Of a stretch of DNA of 64,000 nt, positions 34,929 to 45,100 are shown in pieces. The notes beneath the pieces are model-generated. The model did no database searches. It saw only the letters and a program-made list of their open reading frames with translations, and was not told the DNA's origin. A program made the translations under genes and the position numbers. The stretch's first letter is position 1. Every line of letters begins with the position of its first letter. Source of the DNA: UBA8752 sp964223495 (GTDB lineage: Bacteria; Bacteroidota; Bacteroidia; Flavobacteriales_D; Sanyastnellaceae); contig CAXQGL010000041.1 of NCBI GenBank assembly GCA_964223495.1, forward strand, positions 10,788 to 74,787. Direction: 5' to 3'.

Positions 34929-36421
34929 AGCTGCTGAAGGACATCCTCTATGGAGCCCGCATCAGCGAGGTCGTCGGGTCCACCCACATTGCCGTGGAAT
35001 CCGTCGTGGCGGACAGCCGTCAGGTCAAACCCTTCGGTTGCTTCGTCGCCATTCCCGGGACCGTGGTTGACGGACACGAGCACATCCCCGCCGCAGTCCG
35101 GGCAGGTGCTGCCGCCATCGTCTGCGAGCGCCTTCCGGAAGAGGGCGACCGCAAGGAGCACGTAGTCTACATCCAGGTGGAGGAAAGCCGGGCCGCACTC
35201 GGACACCTCGCTGCCAATTTCCATGACAACCCCGGTGAACGGCTGAAAATCGTCGCCATCACGGGAACGAATGGCAAGACGACGGTGGCCACACTGCTCC
35301 ACCGTCTGGCCCGCATGTTCGACCGGAAGGCCGGACTCGTGAGCACGGTCGAAAACCGCATCGTGGACCAGGTGGTCCCCGCCACCCACACCACACCTGA
35401 CCCGGTCGGTTTGCAGCGGCTGTTCGCGGACATGCTCGACGCCGGTTGCACGCACTGCTTCATGGAGGCGAGTTCACATGCATTGGACCAGCACCGCCTA
35501 GCCGGCACACCCCTTGCCGGAGCAGTGTTCACCAACATCACCCACGATCACCTCGATTACCACGGCGATTTCAATGCCTACATCGCCGCCAAGAAATCCC
35601 TGTTCGACAAACTCCCGGCCACTGCCTTCGCCCTCACCAATGCGGATGCACGGCACCACGAGACCATGGTGGCCGAAACACGCGCACGCGTGGTCACATT
35701 CGGCACACGGCAGGTGGCGGACCACAAGACCCGCATCGTGGAGAACGGCCTGGGCGGTCTGCAGCTCCACATCGACGGACAGGACCTCTACACCCGCCTG
35801 ATCGGGGATTTCAACGCGTCCAACCTGACCGCGGTCTACGCCGTGGCCCGTGAACTCGGATGGGGCGCGATCGACACGTTGACCCACCTCTCCATGCTCG
35901 ATGCGCCCGCTGGACGCATGCAACAGGTCCGGGCCGGGGACGGCACCGTGCACGCCGTGGTCGATTATGCGCACACCCCGGACGCCTTGCGCAAAGTGCT
36001 GGAGACACTCCAGACTGTGCGGCAATCGGGCAACTTGACCGGAACGGGGCAGGAGGCCCGCATCCTATGTGTCGTGGGCTGCGGAGGAGACCGGGACCGC
36101 ACGAAACGGCCCGTCATGGCCCAGGTCGCCGCAGACCTGTCAGACTTCGTCATCCTCACTTCGGACAACCCCCGCAGCGAGGATCCCGCCGCCATCATCA
36201 CCGAAATGAGGACGGGCCTCGACCCCATTCAGGCAAAAAAAGTCACGGCCAACCAGGACCGCGCCGAAGCCATACGCTCGGCCTGCATCCAGGCCCGACC
36301 AGGCGACGTCGTCCTCGTTGCGGGCAAGGGACACGAGAAATACCAGGAAGTACAGGGAGAACGCCTCCCATTCGATGATGTGGCCATCCTGACCGATGCC
36401 CTTCAAACCCACACAAGCTGA
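34925..36421 (+). CDS. murE: UDP-MurNAc-tripeptide synthetase MurE
   Basis: A 498-residue Mur ligase that adds the third amino acid to UDP-MurNAc-L-Ala-D-Glu. The start MKLLKDILYGARISEVVGST overlaps the ftsI stop. The ATP site is VAITGTNGKTTVATLL, and conserved regions include EASSHALDQHRLAG and NITHDHLDYHGDF. The tail has CVVGCGGDRDRTKRPVMAQV and SDNPRSEDPAAI. The DNPR motif is the known specificity signature for meso-diaminopimelate, so the peptidoglycan should be of the DAP type. A longer frame back to 34277 overlaps ftsI and is not the gene. Confidence 0.96.
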   Translation: MKLLKDILYGARISEVVGSTHIAVESVVADSRQVKPFGCFVAIPGTVVDGHEHIPAAVRAGAAAIVCERLPEEGDRKEHVVYIQVEESRAALGHLAANFHDNPGERLKIVAITGTNGKTTVATLLHRLARMFDRKAGLVSTVENRIVDQVVPATHTTPDPVGLQRLFADMLDAGCTHCFMEASSHALDQHRLAGTPLAGAVFTNITHDHLDYHGDFNAYIAAKKSLFDKLPATAFALTNADARHHETMVAETRARVVTFGTRQVADHKTRIVENGLGGLQLHIDGQDLYTRLIGDFNASNLTAVYAVARELGWGAIDTLTHLSMLDAPAGRMQQVRAGDGTVHAVVDYAHTPDALRKVLETLQTVRQSGNLTGTGQEARILCVVGCGGDRDRTKRPVMAQVAADLSDFVILTSDNPRSEDPAAIITEMRTGLDPIQAKKVTANQDRAEAIRSACIQARPGDVVLVAGKGHEKYQEVQGERLPFDDVAILTDALQTHTS

Positions 36422-36431
36422 TCGACGCCCC

Positions 36432-37670
36432 ATGCTGTACCACCTGTTCGACCACCTCCAGCAGATTTCCGACTTCCCCGGCGTGGGACTGTTCGGCTAC
36501 ATCTCATTCCGGGCGGCAGGTGCAGCATTGCTTTCGCTGCTCGTCTCGATCGGCATAGGCCGTCGCATCATCTACTGGCTCCAATTGAAGCAGGTGGGCG
36601 AGATCATCCGGGACCTCGGCCTCGAAGGCCAGATGCAGAAGCAGGGCACCCCGACCATGGGGGGCATCATCATCCTCGGGGCCATCCTCATCCCGACCCT
36701 GCTGCTCGCCGACCTGACCAACGTGTACATCCAATGCATGCTTCTGGTGACCGTCCTGCTCGGCGGCATCGGCTTCATCGACGACTACATCAAGGTCTTC
36801 ATGAAGAACAAGGAAGGGCTGGCCGGCAAATTCAAGGTGGTCGGCCAGGTCGGTGCGAGCCTGCTCGTGGCCTCCATGCTCTTCTGGAATCCCCAGGTCA
36901 GGGTCAAGGAGCTTGTCCCGGTAGGGCATGCGGATGCCATCGCACAGCAGGTGGAGGACACCGATGGTGACGGCTGGGTCCGCATCGAGCAACGGTCACA
37001 GAAGACGACCATCCCCTTCGTCAAGGACAACGAATTCGATTACGCCTGGTTGACCGCATGGGCCGGTGGGCACCCTTGGCTTCAATTCGCCGTCTTCGCC
37101 CTGATCGTGACCTTCATCGTCACCGCCGTCTCCAACGGGGCCAACCTCACCGACGGAATCGATGGACTGGCCACAGGGACCAGCGCCATCGTGGGACTGA
37201 CCCTTGCCATCCTCGCCTACGTCTCCGGCAACGCCGTTTTCTCGGATTACCTCAACGTCCTGTTCATTCCCGATTCGGGAGAACTGGTGGTCTTCATCTC
37301 CGCCTTCGTGGGGGCGTGCATCGGCTTCCTCTGGTACAATGCGTACCCCGCACAGGTCTTCATGGGGGACACGGGCAGCCTCGCCCTCGGCGGCATCATC
37401 GCCACGTTCGCCATCGCCATCCGCAAGGAGCTGCTGATCCCTGTGCTCTGCGGCATCTTCCTCATCGAGAACCTCAGTGTCATGCTGCAGGTCGCGTGGT
37501 TCCGCCACACCAAGAAGAAATACGGGGAGGGCCGCCGCATATTCAGGATGTCGCCCCTGCACCACCACTACCAGAAGGGCGGCATGCCGGAGAGCAAGAT
37601 CACCGCCCGCTTCTGGATTGTCGGGATCCTCCTGGCCGTCGTCACCATCGTCACCCTCAAAGTCCGCTGA
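36432..37670 (+). CDS. mraY: Phospho-MurNAc-pentapeptide transferase MraY
   Basis: A 412-residue polytopic enzyme that makes lipid I from UDP-MurNAc-pentapeptide and undecaprenyl phosphate. Visible family motifs are GTPTMGGIIILGAIL, GFIDDYIKVFMKNKEGL with the catalytic aspartates, NGANLTDGIDGLATGTSAIV, and the loop FMGDTGSLALGG, plus the C-terminal MSPLHHHYQKGGMPESKI. A segment of about 45 polar residues after the fourth helix (around VEDTDGDGWVRIEQRSQKTT) is longer than in Escherichia coli, as in many Bacteroidota MraY. The start at 36432 is 10 bp after murE, and the stop overlaps murD by one base. Confidence 0.96.
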   Translation: MLYHLFDHLQQISDFPGVGLFGYISFRAAGAALLSLLVSIGIGRRIIYWLQLKQVGEIIRDLGLEGQMQKQGTPTMGGIIILGAILIPTLLLADLTNVYIQCMLLVTVLLGGIGFIDDYIKVFMKNKEGLAGKFKVVGQVGASLLVASMLFWNPQVRVKELVPVGHADAIAQQVEDTDGDGWVRIEQRSQKTTIPFVKDNEFDYAWLTAWAGGHPWLQFAVFALIVTFIVTAVSNGANLTDGIDGLATGTSAIVGLTLAILAYVSGNAVFSDYLNVLFIPDSGELVVFISAFVGACIGFLWYNAYPAQVFMGDTGSLALGGIIATFAIAIRKELLIPVLCGIFLIENLSVMLQVAWFRHTKKKYGEGRRIFRMSPLHHHYQKGGMPESKITARFWIVGILLAVVTIVTLKVR

Positions 37671-39031
37671 TGCAAGCCGATATCACCATACTCGGTGCCG
37701 GCGAAAGCGGTGTGGGGGCAGCCCGGCTGTGCGAAGTGATCGGCGCTTCCTGCAGGGTCAGCGATGCCGGCAGCATCGCCCCCGACCGCAAAACACAATT
37801 GCAACTGTGCGGTGCGGCCATCGAAGAAGGGGGGCATGACCGCGCCTTGATCGAAGGAGCCACACTGGTCATCAAATCGCCCGGGATTCCCTCGGATGCT
37901 GCGCCCATCCTTTGGGCGCGCGAGGCAGGCATCGAGGTGCTCGGCGAACTCGAGTTCGCCCGTCGCCATACCGATGCCCGGATTGCGGCGGTGACCGGAA
38001 CCAATGGGAAGACCACCACGACCGCATTGCTGCACCACTTGCTGGTCACCGGGGGCATGGATGCCGGTTGCGCGGGCAACATCGGCACCAGCTTCGCCGG
38101 TGCGGTAGCCGATGCGCGACGACGCCCGGAGGGCGACCACACCGCATGGGTCGTCGAAGCTTCGAGTTTCCAACTCGAGGACACCGTCAGGTTCAGGCCC
38201 GACATCGCCATCCTGCTCAACATCACACCCGACCACCTCGACCGCCACGGCGATGTGGACCGGTATGCAGATGCCAAATGGAACATCACCGCGCGCCAGA
38301 CCGGCGACGACCACCTCATCGTAAACGCCGATGACCCGGGCCTCAGCGCCCTCAGGGCACGTCGGAAAACCGATGCCCAGCTGCACACCGTGCAGATGGA
38401 ACCTCCCACGGACAAGGCCCCGGAATTGGCCGCACACAGCATTGACAAACAACGATTCACCTTCCTCAACCCCCCCTTTACCATGAGTATGCAGGAACTC
38501 GCCCTCCAGGGCAAACACAACCTTTACAATTCAATGGCCGCGGGTGTCGCCTCCCGCATTTTTGAAATCAAGGACGCCGACCTCCGGGCAGGCTTCACGC
38601 ACTTCCGCAACATGGAACACCGCATGGAGCACGTCTGCGATGTCAATGGCGTCCGCTTCGTCAACGACAGCAAGGCCACCAACGTCAATGCCGCCTGGTA
38701 TGCACTCGACAGCATGACCTCACCCACCGTGTGGGTTGCCGGAGGCGTGGACAAGGGCAACGACTACACCTCCCTGATTCCGCTGGTCGGGGACAAGGTC
38801 CACACCTTGATCTGCCTCGGCAAGGACAACGACAAGCTCAGGAAGGCCTTCGCAACGGCCGTCACCCGCATCCTCGAAGTCGAGAGTGCGGAGGATGCCG
38901 CCCTGCTCGGTTATGATGTGGCCCAACCCGGTGATACCGTCCTGCTCTCCCCGGCGTGTGCCAGTTTCGACCTGTTCTCCTCCTACGAGGAGCGGGGTCA
39001 CCGCTTCAAGGCCGGCGTGCGCTCGTTGTGA
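37670..39031 (+). CDS. murD: UDP-MurNAc-L-alanine:D-glutamate ligase MurD
   Basis: A 453-residue Mur ligase that adds D-glutamate to UDP-MurNAc-L-Ala. It begins MQADITILGAGESGVGAARL, the N-terminal Rossmann fold of MurD. VIKSPGIPSD, the P-loop VTGTNGKTTTTALLHHLL, VEASSFQLEDTVRFRP and NITPDHLDRHG follow, then the lid region FRNMEHRMEHVCDVNGVRFV and NDSKATNVNAAWYALDS. The start shares one base with the mraY stop. Confidence 0.96.
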   Translation: MQADITILGAGESGVGAARLCEVIGASCRVSDAGSIAPDRKTQLQLCGAAIEEGGHDRALIEGATLVIKSPGIPSDAAPILWAREAGIEVLGELEFARRHTDARIAAVTGTNGKTTTTALLHHLLVTGGMDAGCAGNIGTSFAGAVADARRRPEGDHTAWVVEASSFQLEDTVRFRPDIAILLNITPDHLDRHGDVDRYADAKWNITARQTGDDHLIVNADDPGLSALRARRKTDAQLHTVQMEPPTDKAPELAAHSIDKQRFTFLNPPFTMSMQELALQGKHNLYNSMAAGVASRIFEIKDADLRAGFTHFRNMEHRMEHVCDVNGVRFVNDSKATNVNAAWYALDSMTSPTVWVAGGVDKGNDYTSLIPLVGDKVHTLICLGKDNDKLRKAFATAVTRILEVESAEDAALLGYDVAQPGDTVLLSPACASFDLFSSYEERGHRFKAGVRSL

Positions 39032-39033
39032 CC

Positions 39034-40239
39034 ATGCCGAACCGCATCGCCGAATTCCTGCATGCGCATCTGCGCGGCGACCGCGCCATCTGGGTGGTGG
39101 CCATCCTGTTGGTGTTGACCTCCCTGGTGAGCGTCTACTCCGCCAGTGCCACCCTCGCCTGGAAGCAAGGGGGCAATTCCGTGGGAATCCTGTTCCGTCA
39201 CGCCACCTTTCTCATGGTGGGACTCGGCGTGATGTGGGCCTTGCACCGGATGCGGTTCGCGTGGTTCTCGAGGTTGAGTCAACTGGGCATCCACATCGCC
39301 TTGGTCCTGCTGGCCCTGACGGTGCTGGTCGGCTCGGAAATCAACGACGCCAGAAGGTGGATGGACATCGGCGGATTCCGGTTCCAACCCTCCGACATCG
39401 CGAAGGTGGCCCTCGTGGCCTTCGTCGCCCGGATGCTCGATCGCAACAGATTGGTCCTCCACGACTTCAACAAAGGCGTCAAACCGATTGTGGGCTACAT
39501 CGCCTTGACCTGTGCACTCATCTTGCCCGCGGACTTCTCGACGGCGGCCATGCTCGCTTTGGTCTGCTTCCTCATGATGATCATCGCAGGGGTGACCTGG
39601 AAGCCCCTCGCCATCACCGCCGGCCTCGGCGCGGGTGCGGGCATCACGGTCCTCGCGCTTTCCGCCGTGGCACCGGGCCTCTTCCCACGCATGGGCACAT
39701 GGGTGGCGCGGGCGACGGGCTTCCTCGGGGGGTCGGGCGGATCGGACTCGAGCCAGATCGATTATGCCCTTCAGGCCATCCACCAAGGCGGGCTGCTTCC
39801 CCACGGTCCGGGATCGGGATTGAGCCGAAATGCCATGCCGGTAGCCTATGCGGACATGATCTACGCCTTCATCATAGAAGAATGGGGCGCCCTGTTGGGG
39901 GGACTCGGTCTCGTACTGCTCTATCTGATCCTGTTCTCCCGGGCCATCCGGATCGGAACAAGATGTCCCCGGCATTTCGGGGGCCTGCTTTCCATAGGAT
40001 TGGGGCTGATGCTGACCCTGCAGGCCCTGGTGAACATGGGGGTCGCCGTCAGACTGCTCCCCATGACGGGACAGCCCCTGCCCCTCGTGTCCATGGGTGG
40101 CACCTCCATCATCTTCACCTGTGCCGCCATCGGCATGATCCTCTCGGTCAGCCGCAGCCTCACCGATCCCGATGCGGCCGCCCCATTGGAGCCCGCCGGA
40201 AACAAGCACGCACGTCCGCTCGAACCGTCCACACCCTGA
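39034..40239 (+). CDS. ftsW: Lipid II polymerase FtsW
   Basis: A 401-residue SEDS-family membrane glycosyltransferase that polymerises lipid II together with FtsI. About ten membrane helices are visible. Family segments are LVSVYSASATLAW, VGSEINDARRWMDIGGFRFQ with PSDIAKVALVAFVARML, then SQIDYALQAIHQGGLLPHGP and GSGLSRNAMPVAYADMIYAF. The end is LLPMTGQPLPLVSMGGTSII, the typical SEDS closing motif. The start 2 bp after murD is preferred over the longer frame at 38956. Confidence 0.95.
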   Translation: MPNRIAEFLHAHLRGDRAIWVVAILLVLTSLVSVYSASATLAWKQGGNSVGILFRHATFLMVGLGVMWALHRMRFAWFSRLSQLGIHIALVLLALTVLVGSEINDARRWMDIGGFRFQPSDIAKVALVAFVARMLDRNRLVLHDFNKGVKPIVGYIALTCALILPADFSTAAMLALVCFLMMIIAGVTWKPLAITAGLGAGAGITVLALSAVAPGLFPRMGTWVARATGFLGGSGGSDSSQIDYALQAIHQGGLLPHGPGSGLSRNAMPVAYADMIYAFIIEEWGALLGGLGLVLLYLILFSRAIRIGTRCPRHFGGLLSIGLGLMLTLQALVNMGVAVRLLPMTGQPLPLVSMGGTSIIFTCAAIGMILSVSRSLTDPDAAAPLEPAGNKHARPLEPSTP

Positions 40240-40243
40240 ACCG

Positions 40244-41383
40244 ATGGCCGAGCAGTCCTTGCGTTTCCTGATATCCGGTGGCGGCACCGGCGGCCACATC
40301 CACCCGGCCATGGCCATCGCGGAAGCCATTCAGGAGCGGCATCCGGACGCCGCCATCGAATTCGTGGGCGCGCTCGGCCGAATGGAGATGGAACGCATTC
40401 CGAAAGCCGGTTACGTCATTACCGGCCTGCCCATCACCGGAATCGACCGCAAGCTGAGTGCGCGCAATCTCATCTTCCCGTTCCGCCTGCTGCGCTCCCT
40501 GATGATTGCCCGACGCATCATCCGCCGGTTCAAACCGGATGCCGTCGTGGGGGTCGGCGGATTCGCGAGCGGGCCTTTGCTTTGGGCTGCATCCCGTGCA
40601 GGCATTCCCACATTGATCCAGGAACAGAACGGATTTCCCGGCATCACCAACCGCCTGCTTTCAAGCAGGGTGGACAGGGTCTGCGCTGGTTTTCCCGGCT
40701 TGGAGAAGTGGTTCCCAAAGGACAAAATCGTCGAAACCGGCAATCCACTGCGCAAGGGCATCATCGAGCGACTCGGCAGGGACGGAACCCACCGACAACA
40801 AGGGGTCACGGCCGCCCGACAGCACTTCGGCCTGCGTGAGGACAAACCCGTTCTGCTCGTACTCGGAGGAAGCCTCGGTGCTGCCTCGATGAATGCGGCG
40901 GTTCGCGGACTCATCGGGTCGGAACCCCTTGCGAAAAAGGGATTCCAGATCCTGTGGCAATGCGGCAAACGCTATGAGGAGGAACACATCGCCTGGGCCG
41001 AAGCCCAGGGGGACCCCTGGCTGGTGGTGCGCGGCTTCATCGACCGTATGGACCTCGCCTATGACGCCGCCTCTCTCATTGCCAGCCGGGCGGGCGCCAT
41101 GTCCATCGCCGAACTCGCATTGGTCGGGAAACCCACCCTGCTCGTCCCCTCGCCACACGTCGCGGAGGACCACCAGACAAAGAATGCTCGTTCGGTGGTG
41201 GACCGGGATGGTGCCGTATTGCTCACCGACGACAAGGTGCTGCGGGACCTTGGAAAGGAAGTCCGCTCCCTGCTCAACGATGCCGAACGTTGCGCAGCCA
41301 TGTCCGAAGCCATGCGGGCCACGGCCCGTCCGGGTGCGGCGGGGACCGTTGCGGAAGAAGTGCTCAAACTGGTCGGCACATGA
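40244..41383 (+). CDS. murG: GlcNAc transferase MurG
   Basis: A 379-residue GT28 glycosyltransferase that converts lipid I into lipid II. It begins with the glycine-rich loop LRFLISGGGTGGHIHPAMAI, followed by VGVGGFASGPLLWAASRAGI with PTLIQEQNGFPGITNRLLSS. The C-terminal domain has LVLGGSLGAASMNAAVRG and then ASRAGAMSIAELALVGKPTL and VPSPHVAEDHQTKNAR. The ATG at 40244 is 4 bp after ftsW, and the stop overlaps murC. Confidence 0.96.
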   Translation: MAEQSLRFLISGGGTGGHIHPAMAIAEAIQERHPDAAIEFVGALGRMEMERIPKAGYVITGLPITGIDRKLSARNLIFPFRLLRSLMIARRIIRRFKPDAVVGVGGFASGPLLWAASRAGIPTLIQEQNGFPGITNRLLSSRVDRVCAGFPGLEKWFPKDKIVETGNPLRKGIIERLGRDGTHRQQGVTAARQHFGLREDKPVLLVLGGSLGAASMNAAVRGLIGSEPLAKKGFQILWQCGKRYEEEHIAWAEAQGDPWLVVRGFIDRMDLAYDAASLIASRAGAMSIAELALVGKPTLLVPSPHVAEDHQTKNARSVVDRDGAVLLTDDKVLRDLGKEVRSLLNDAERCAAMSEAMRATARPGAAGTVAEEVLKLVGT

Positions 41384-42855
41384 TGCGGCACGTCTACTTC
41401 CTCGGCATCGGCGGCATCGGCATGAGTGCAATCGCCCGCTGGTTCAAGGCCCAGGGGGCCGAAGTTGCGGGCTATGACCGGCAACCTACCACATTGACCC
41501 GCGCCCTTGTTGAGGAAGGCATCACGGTGGACCACACCGGTTCCCCGGAGCACCTGCCCGACTCCCTTCGACAGGAGATGGAATCGTCGAGCCCCGACCG
41601 GTGGACCATCGTCTGGACTCCGGCAATCCCTGCCGATTTCCCACTGCTCCGTGCCTTCCGGAAGGCCGGGTTCACCCTCCACAAACGCGCCGGCATGCTC
41701 GGCAACCTCACCCGGAACAAGCCGCTGATCGCCGTAGCCGGCACCCATGGCAAGACGACGACCAGCACACTCCTCGCCCACCTCCTGCAATATGCGGACC
41801 TGCCCTTCGATGCCTTTCTCGGCGGCATCACAAAAGGAAAGGGCACCAACCTTCTCCTCGCGGATCCGGATGCCAAGGACCCCTGGATCGTCGTGGAAGC
41901 GGACGAATATGACCAGAGCTTTCTGACGCTCTCACCGAAATGCGCGGTCATCACCTCTGTGGATCCTGACCACCTTGACATCTACGGTGACCATGCCGGC
42001 ATGCTGGAGGCCTTTGTCCGATTCATCGACCAGGTCGAGCCCCGAGGTGTGTTGCTCCATTCAGAAGCCGCGGCTGTCCTCGGAAGTGCATTTCCCTCCC
42101 GGGAGATGGGCGGCATGAATCTGTACGGAGAACTGAAGGACCATGTCCCTTTGGAAGAGGCGGGCTGGCAGGCGGCCTACAGCCAGGTCGGTCATGAAGC
42201 CGGACAAGCCCGGTTCCAGCTGCACCTCCAGAACAGGACTCCACAGGTCGTCCTCTGGGGACTGCCGGGTGCACACAATGCCGCCAATGCCACGGCGGCG
42301 GCATATCTGGCGGTCAGGGCAGGCATGGACCCCACCCTGATTCCAGAGGCGCTGCGGACCTTTCCCGGTGTGGCCCGGCGCTTCGAGGTCCGATATCGGA
42401 AAGATGCCCTTGTCATCGTGGATGACTATGCCCACCATCCCCGTGAAATAGAAGGCACCATCGCCGCTGCACGCCAGGCATTTCCCGGCCTCCGCATCAC
42501 GGGAGTCTTCCAACCCCATTTGTTCAGCCGCACACAGGATTTCATGACGGAATTCGCCGCATCCCTCTCAGCATTGGACGATTGCATCCTGCTTCCCATA
42601 TATCCCGCTCGGGAGGAACCCATCCCGGGCGTGGATGCACAGGGCATTGGGGATAAGATGGTCGGGTGCAGGGTTGAAACCCCCTCGGAATCACGGTTTT
42701 TGGATGTTCTGGAAAAACTGGCCCCGGAGGTCGTGCTCTTCATGGGTGCAGGGGATCTCCATCAGTGGATAGAACCCGCCTGGGCACGGCTTCATCCGGA
42801 AAAGAAACAGGACGAAGAAGCACACACCACACCCCTGAACGGACCCGAGCCGTGA
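41380..42855 (+). CDS. murC: UDP-MurNAc:L-alanine ligase MurC
   Basis: A 491-residue Mur ligase that attaches L-alanine to UDP-MurNAc. The N-terminal motif HVYFLGIGGIGMSAIARWFK is diagnostic. The ATP site is IAVAGTHGKTTTSTLLAHLL, followed by VEADEYDQSFLTLSPKCAVI, SVDPDHLDIYGDH and YAHHPREIEGTIAAARQAFP. Two adjacent ATG codons (41380, 41383) are possible; the first overlaps the murG stop as ATGA, like the neighbouring junctions. Its own stop overlaps the GTG start of ftsQ. Confidence 0.96.
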   Translation: MMRHVYFLGIGGIGMSAIARWFKAQGAEVAGYDRQPTTLTRALVEEGITVDHTGSPEHLPDSLRQEMESSSPDRWTIVWTPAIPADFPLLRAFRKAGFTLHKRAGMLGNLTRNKPLIAVAGTHGKTTTSTLLAHLLQYADLPFDAFLGGITKGKGTNLLLADPDAKDPWIVVEADEYDQSFLTLSPKCAVITSVDPDHLDIYGDHAGMLEAFVRFIDQVEPRGVLLHSEAAAVLGSAFPSREMGGMNLYGELKDHVPLEEAGWQAAYSQVGHEAGQARFQLHLQNRTPQVVLWGLPGAHNAANATAAAYLAVRAGMDPTLIPEALRTFPGVARRFEVRYRKDALVIVDDYAHHPREIEGTIAAARQAFPGLRITGVFQPHLFSRTQDFMTEFAASLSALDDCILLPIYPAREEPIPGVDAQGIGDKMVGCRVETPSESRFLDVLEKLAPEVVLFMGAGDLHQWIEPAWARLHPEKKQDEEAHTTPLNGPEP

Positions 42856-43631
42856 GCAAAGCCACGACCATACAGGACAACACGACGCGTTCGACCGGAT
42901 ACGGTGGAAGCCGCAAGCGTATGTTGTGGACCTTGCTCCTGCTGATACCGGCCGTGGTCATTTTCACCGCCGCGGTCCGCGCCGTGGACGCCATTCCCTG
43001 CCGGGCCTTGGAAATCGAGGTCGACCAGATGGAAGGCATGTATTTCGTGGATGCGCCCACCCTCCACGCCTTGGTCTCGGATCGCTTCAACCTGATCGAC
43101 CAACCCATGGCGACGCTGCCCTTGGCCGAACTCCACGCCACCATCCTCGACCAGCACGGGGTGGCCGGTTGCAATGTCGAGCCGACATTGGGCGGGGCAC
43201 TCCACATTTCAGTCAGGCAACAGCGTCCCCTCGCCAGAATCTGGCTGCCGGATTCCGTGCTGTATCTCGACGAAGCCGGTGAGGTCCTCCCATTGTCCGC
43301 ACGATACACCGCAGACGTCCCCGTGGTCCATGCCCCCGACCTCACTGCTGCCCGCTCCACCTTCCCATTGCTCCGCGCAATGGACGAAACCCCATTCTGG
43401 GACCAGCTGATCGACCAGATCGGCATCGATCCATCCGGGGAGGTCACCTTCCACCCCCGCATCGGTGACGTCGTCGTGGAACTCGGTTCAGCCGAGCACC
43501 TCGACCGCAATCTTCCCCAACGTTTACAGAAACTCAAGGCGTTCTATCAGGAACTCATCCGCAGGGGTGACCTGAGACAATACCGCAGGATCAGCCTCCA
43601 GTACGAAGGCCAACTCGTCGCATCGAAATGA
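42852..43631 (+). CDS. ftsQ: Cell division protein FtsQ
   Basis: A 259-residue bitopic protein in the ftsQ position. The GTG at 42852 overlaps the murC stop (GTGA) and is followed by a basic N-terminus (SKATTIQDNTTRSTGYGGSR), a helix at residues 18-40 (MLWTLLLLIPAVVIFTAAVR) and a periplasmic POTRA-like region, where FVDAPTLHALVSDRF appears. The beta domain includes GALHISVRQQRPLARIWL. Bacteroidota FtsQ proteins are divergent, so the call relies on topology, length and position between murC and ftsA. FtsQ links FtsL/FtsB to the division machinery. Confidence 0.85.
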   Translation: MSKATTIQDNTTRSTGYGGSRKRMLWTLLLLIPAVVIFTAAVRAVDAIPCRALEIEVDQMEGMYFVDAPTLHALVSDRFNLIDQPMATLPLAELHATILDQHGVAGCNVEPTLGGALHISVRQQRPLARIWLPDSVLYLDEAGEVLPLSARYTADVPVVHAPDLTAARSTFPLLRAMDETPFWDQLIDQIGIDPSGEVTFHPRIGDVVVELGSAEHLDRNLPQRLQKLKAFYQELIRRGDLRQYRRISLQYEGQLVASK

Positions 43632-44932
43632 ACCCCAGCCCAAGCCAGCACAGCACCATGGAACAACCCAACCACCACCAGGACATCGTCGTCGGCCTCG
43701 ACATCGGTACAACCAAGATTGCCTGCATTGTAGGGCAGAAGAACACCCACGGAAAACTGGAGATCATCGGCTACGGCAAAAGTGAATCCATCGGCGTCAC
43801 CCGCGGGGTGGTCGCGAACATTGAGCACACCGTACAGTCCATCCGGACGGCCGTCGAGGCGGCCGAGAAGTCGGCCAATGTCAAGATCGAAGTGGTCAAT
43901 GTGGGCATTGCCGGACAGCACATCAAGAGCCTTCAGCATCGGGGTCAGATCATCCGCACGGATACGGAGGGCGAAATCACCCGTCATGACGTCCAGCAAC
44001 TCATCGACGACATGCGCAAGCTGAAGGTGCTGCCCGGTGAAGAAATCCTCCACGTCCTCCCCCAGGAGTTCACGGTGGATGGAGAGCCAGGCATCAAGGA
44101 GCCCGTGGGGCACACCGGCGTCAGACTGGAAGCCAATTTCCACATCATCACCGGACAGACCTCCGCGGCCAAGAACATCTACCGTTGCATCAAGCGCGCC
44201 GGACTGCAGGTGGACCAATTGATCCTGGAACCCATCGCCTCGAGTTCAGCCGTCCTGAGCGAGGAGGAAAAGGAAGCCGGAGTCGCATTGGTGGACATTG
44301 GAGGCGGCACCACGGACATCGCCATCTTCCAGGAAGGCATCATCCGCCATACCGCTGTCATCCACTTTGGTGGAAACGCCATGACGGACGACATCAAAGA
44401 GGGTTGCGGGGTACTCAAGAAGCACGCTGAGGCCCTGAAGAACAAGTTCGGATCCGCTTTGGAACAGATGATGCAGCAGGACGAGATCGTGGTGATTCCG
44501 GGGTTGCCCGGCAGGCCGCCCAAGGAGGTCTCCCGCCGAAACATCGCCGGCATCATCCAGGCGCGCATGGCCGAGATCATCGAGCACGTCCATTATGAGA
44601 TCAAGAACAGCGGTCTCGAAAGGGAGCTGATCGGCGGCATCGTGGTGACCGGTGGCGGAAGCCAACTCCGACATGTCAGACAGCTCTTCGAATATGTCAC
44701 GACGATGGACTGCCGCATCGGCTTCCCCAACACCCACTTGGCGCAGGCCCCGGACCGCAGCCTGACCTCCCCCACCTATGCGACGGGCATCGGCCTGGTC
44801 CTGCTCGGATTCGAGGAGGAAAACGACAACACCATCGACAAGACGAGGGAGAACGGGGACGATACACTGCGTGGCCCGAAGCGTTTCCTGCAGAAAATCA
44901 AGGACTTCTTTGAAGACGAAATCCCGGAATAG
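43628..44932 (+). CDS. ftsA: Cell division protein FtsA
   Basis: A 434-residue actin-like protein that tethers FtsZ to the membrane. Actin-fold motifs are IVVGLDIGTTKIACIVG, the 1C domain region around VANIEHTVQSIRTAVEAAEK, VGIAGQHIKSLQHRG, and GVALVDIGGGTTDIAIFQEG with IGGIVVTGGGSQLRHVRQLF. The C-terminus KRFLQKIKDFFEDEIPE is an amphipathic helix, as expected for membrane targeting. The ATG overlaps the ftsQ stop. It is separated from ftsZ by 168 bp, the widest gap within the cluster. Confidence 0.95.
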   Translation: MNPSPSQHSTMEQPNHHQDIVVGLDIGTTKIACIVGQKNTHGKLEIIGYGKSESIGVTRGVVANIEHTVQSIRTAVEAAEKSANVKIEVVNVGIAGQHIKSLQHRGQIIRTDTEGEITRHDVQQLIDDMRKLKVLPGEEILHVLPQEFTVDGEPGIKEPVGHTGVRLEANFHIITGQTSAAKNIYRCIKRAGLQVDQLILEPIASSSAVLSEEEKEAGVALVDIGGGTTDIAIFQEGIIRHTAVIHFGGNAMTDDIKEGCGVLKKHAEALKNKFGSALEQMMQQDEIVVIPGLPGRPPKEVSRRNIAGIIQARMAEIIEHVHYEIKNSGLERELIGGIVVTGGGSQLRHVRQLFEYVTTMDCRIGFPNTHLAQAPDRSLTSPTYATGIGLVLLGFEEENDNTIDKTRENGDDTLRGPKRFLQKIKDFFEDEIPE

Positions 44933-45100
44933 GTGATGGCGACTCGGAAAGCAAATCCCGTTTTCAACGGGCGGACCGTGGATGGAAACCTGCAACCAAC
45001 CGCCGAAGATGCGCCTTCCACCCCTTTCTTGGCGCGCACCCGAGGACCGCTGAAAAACCTGATTTCACAGGACTGAAACCTTCCAACCGGAAACAAGAAC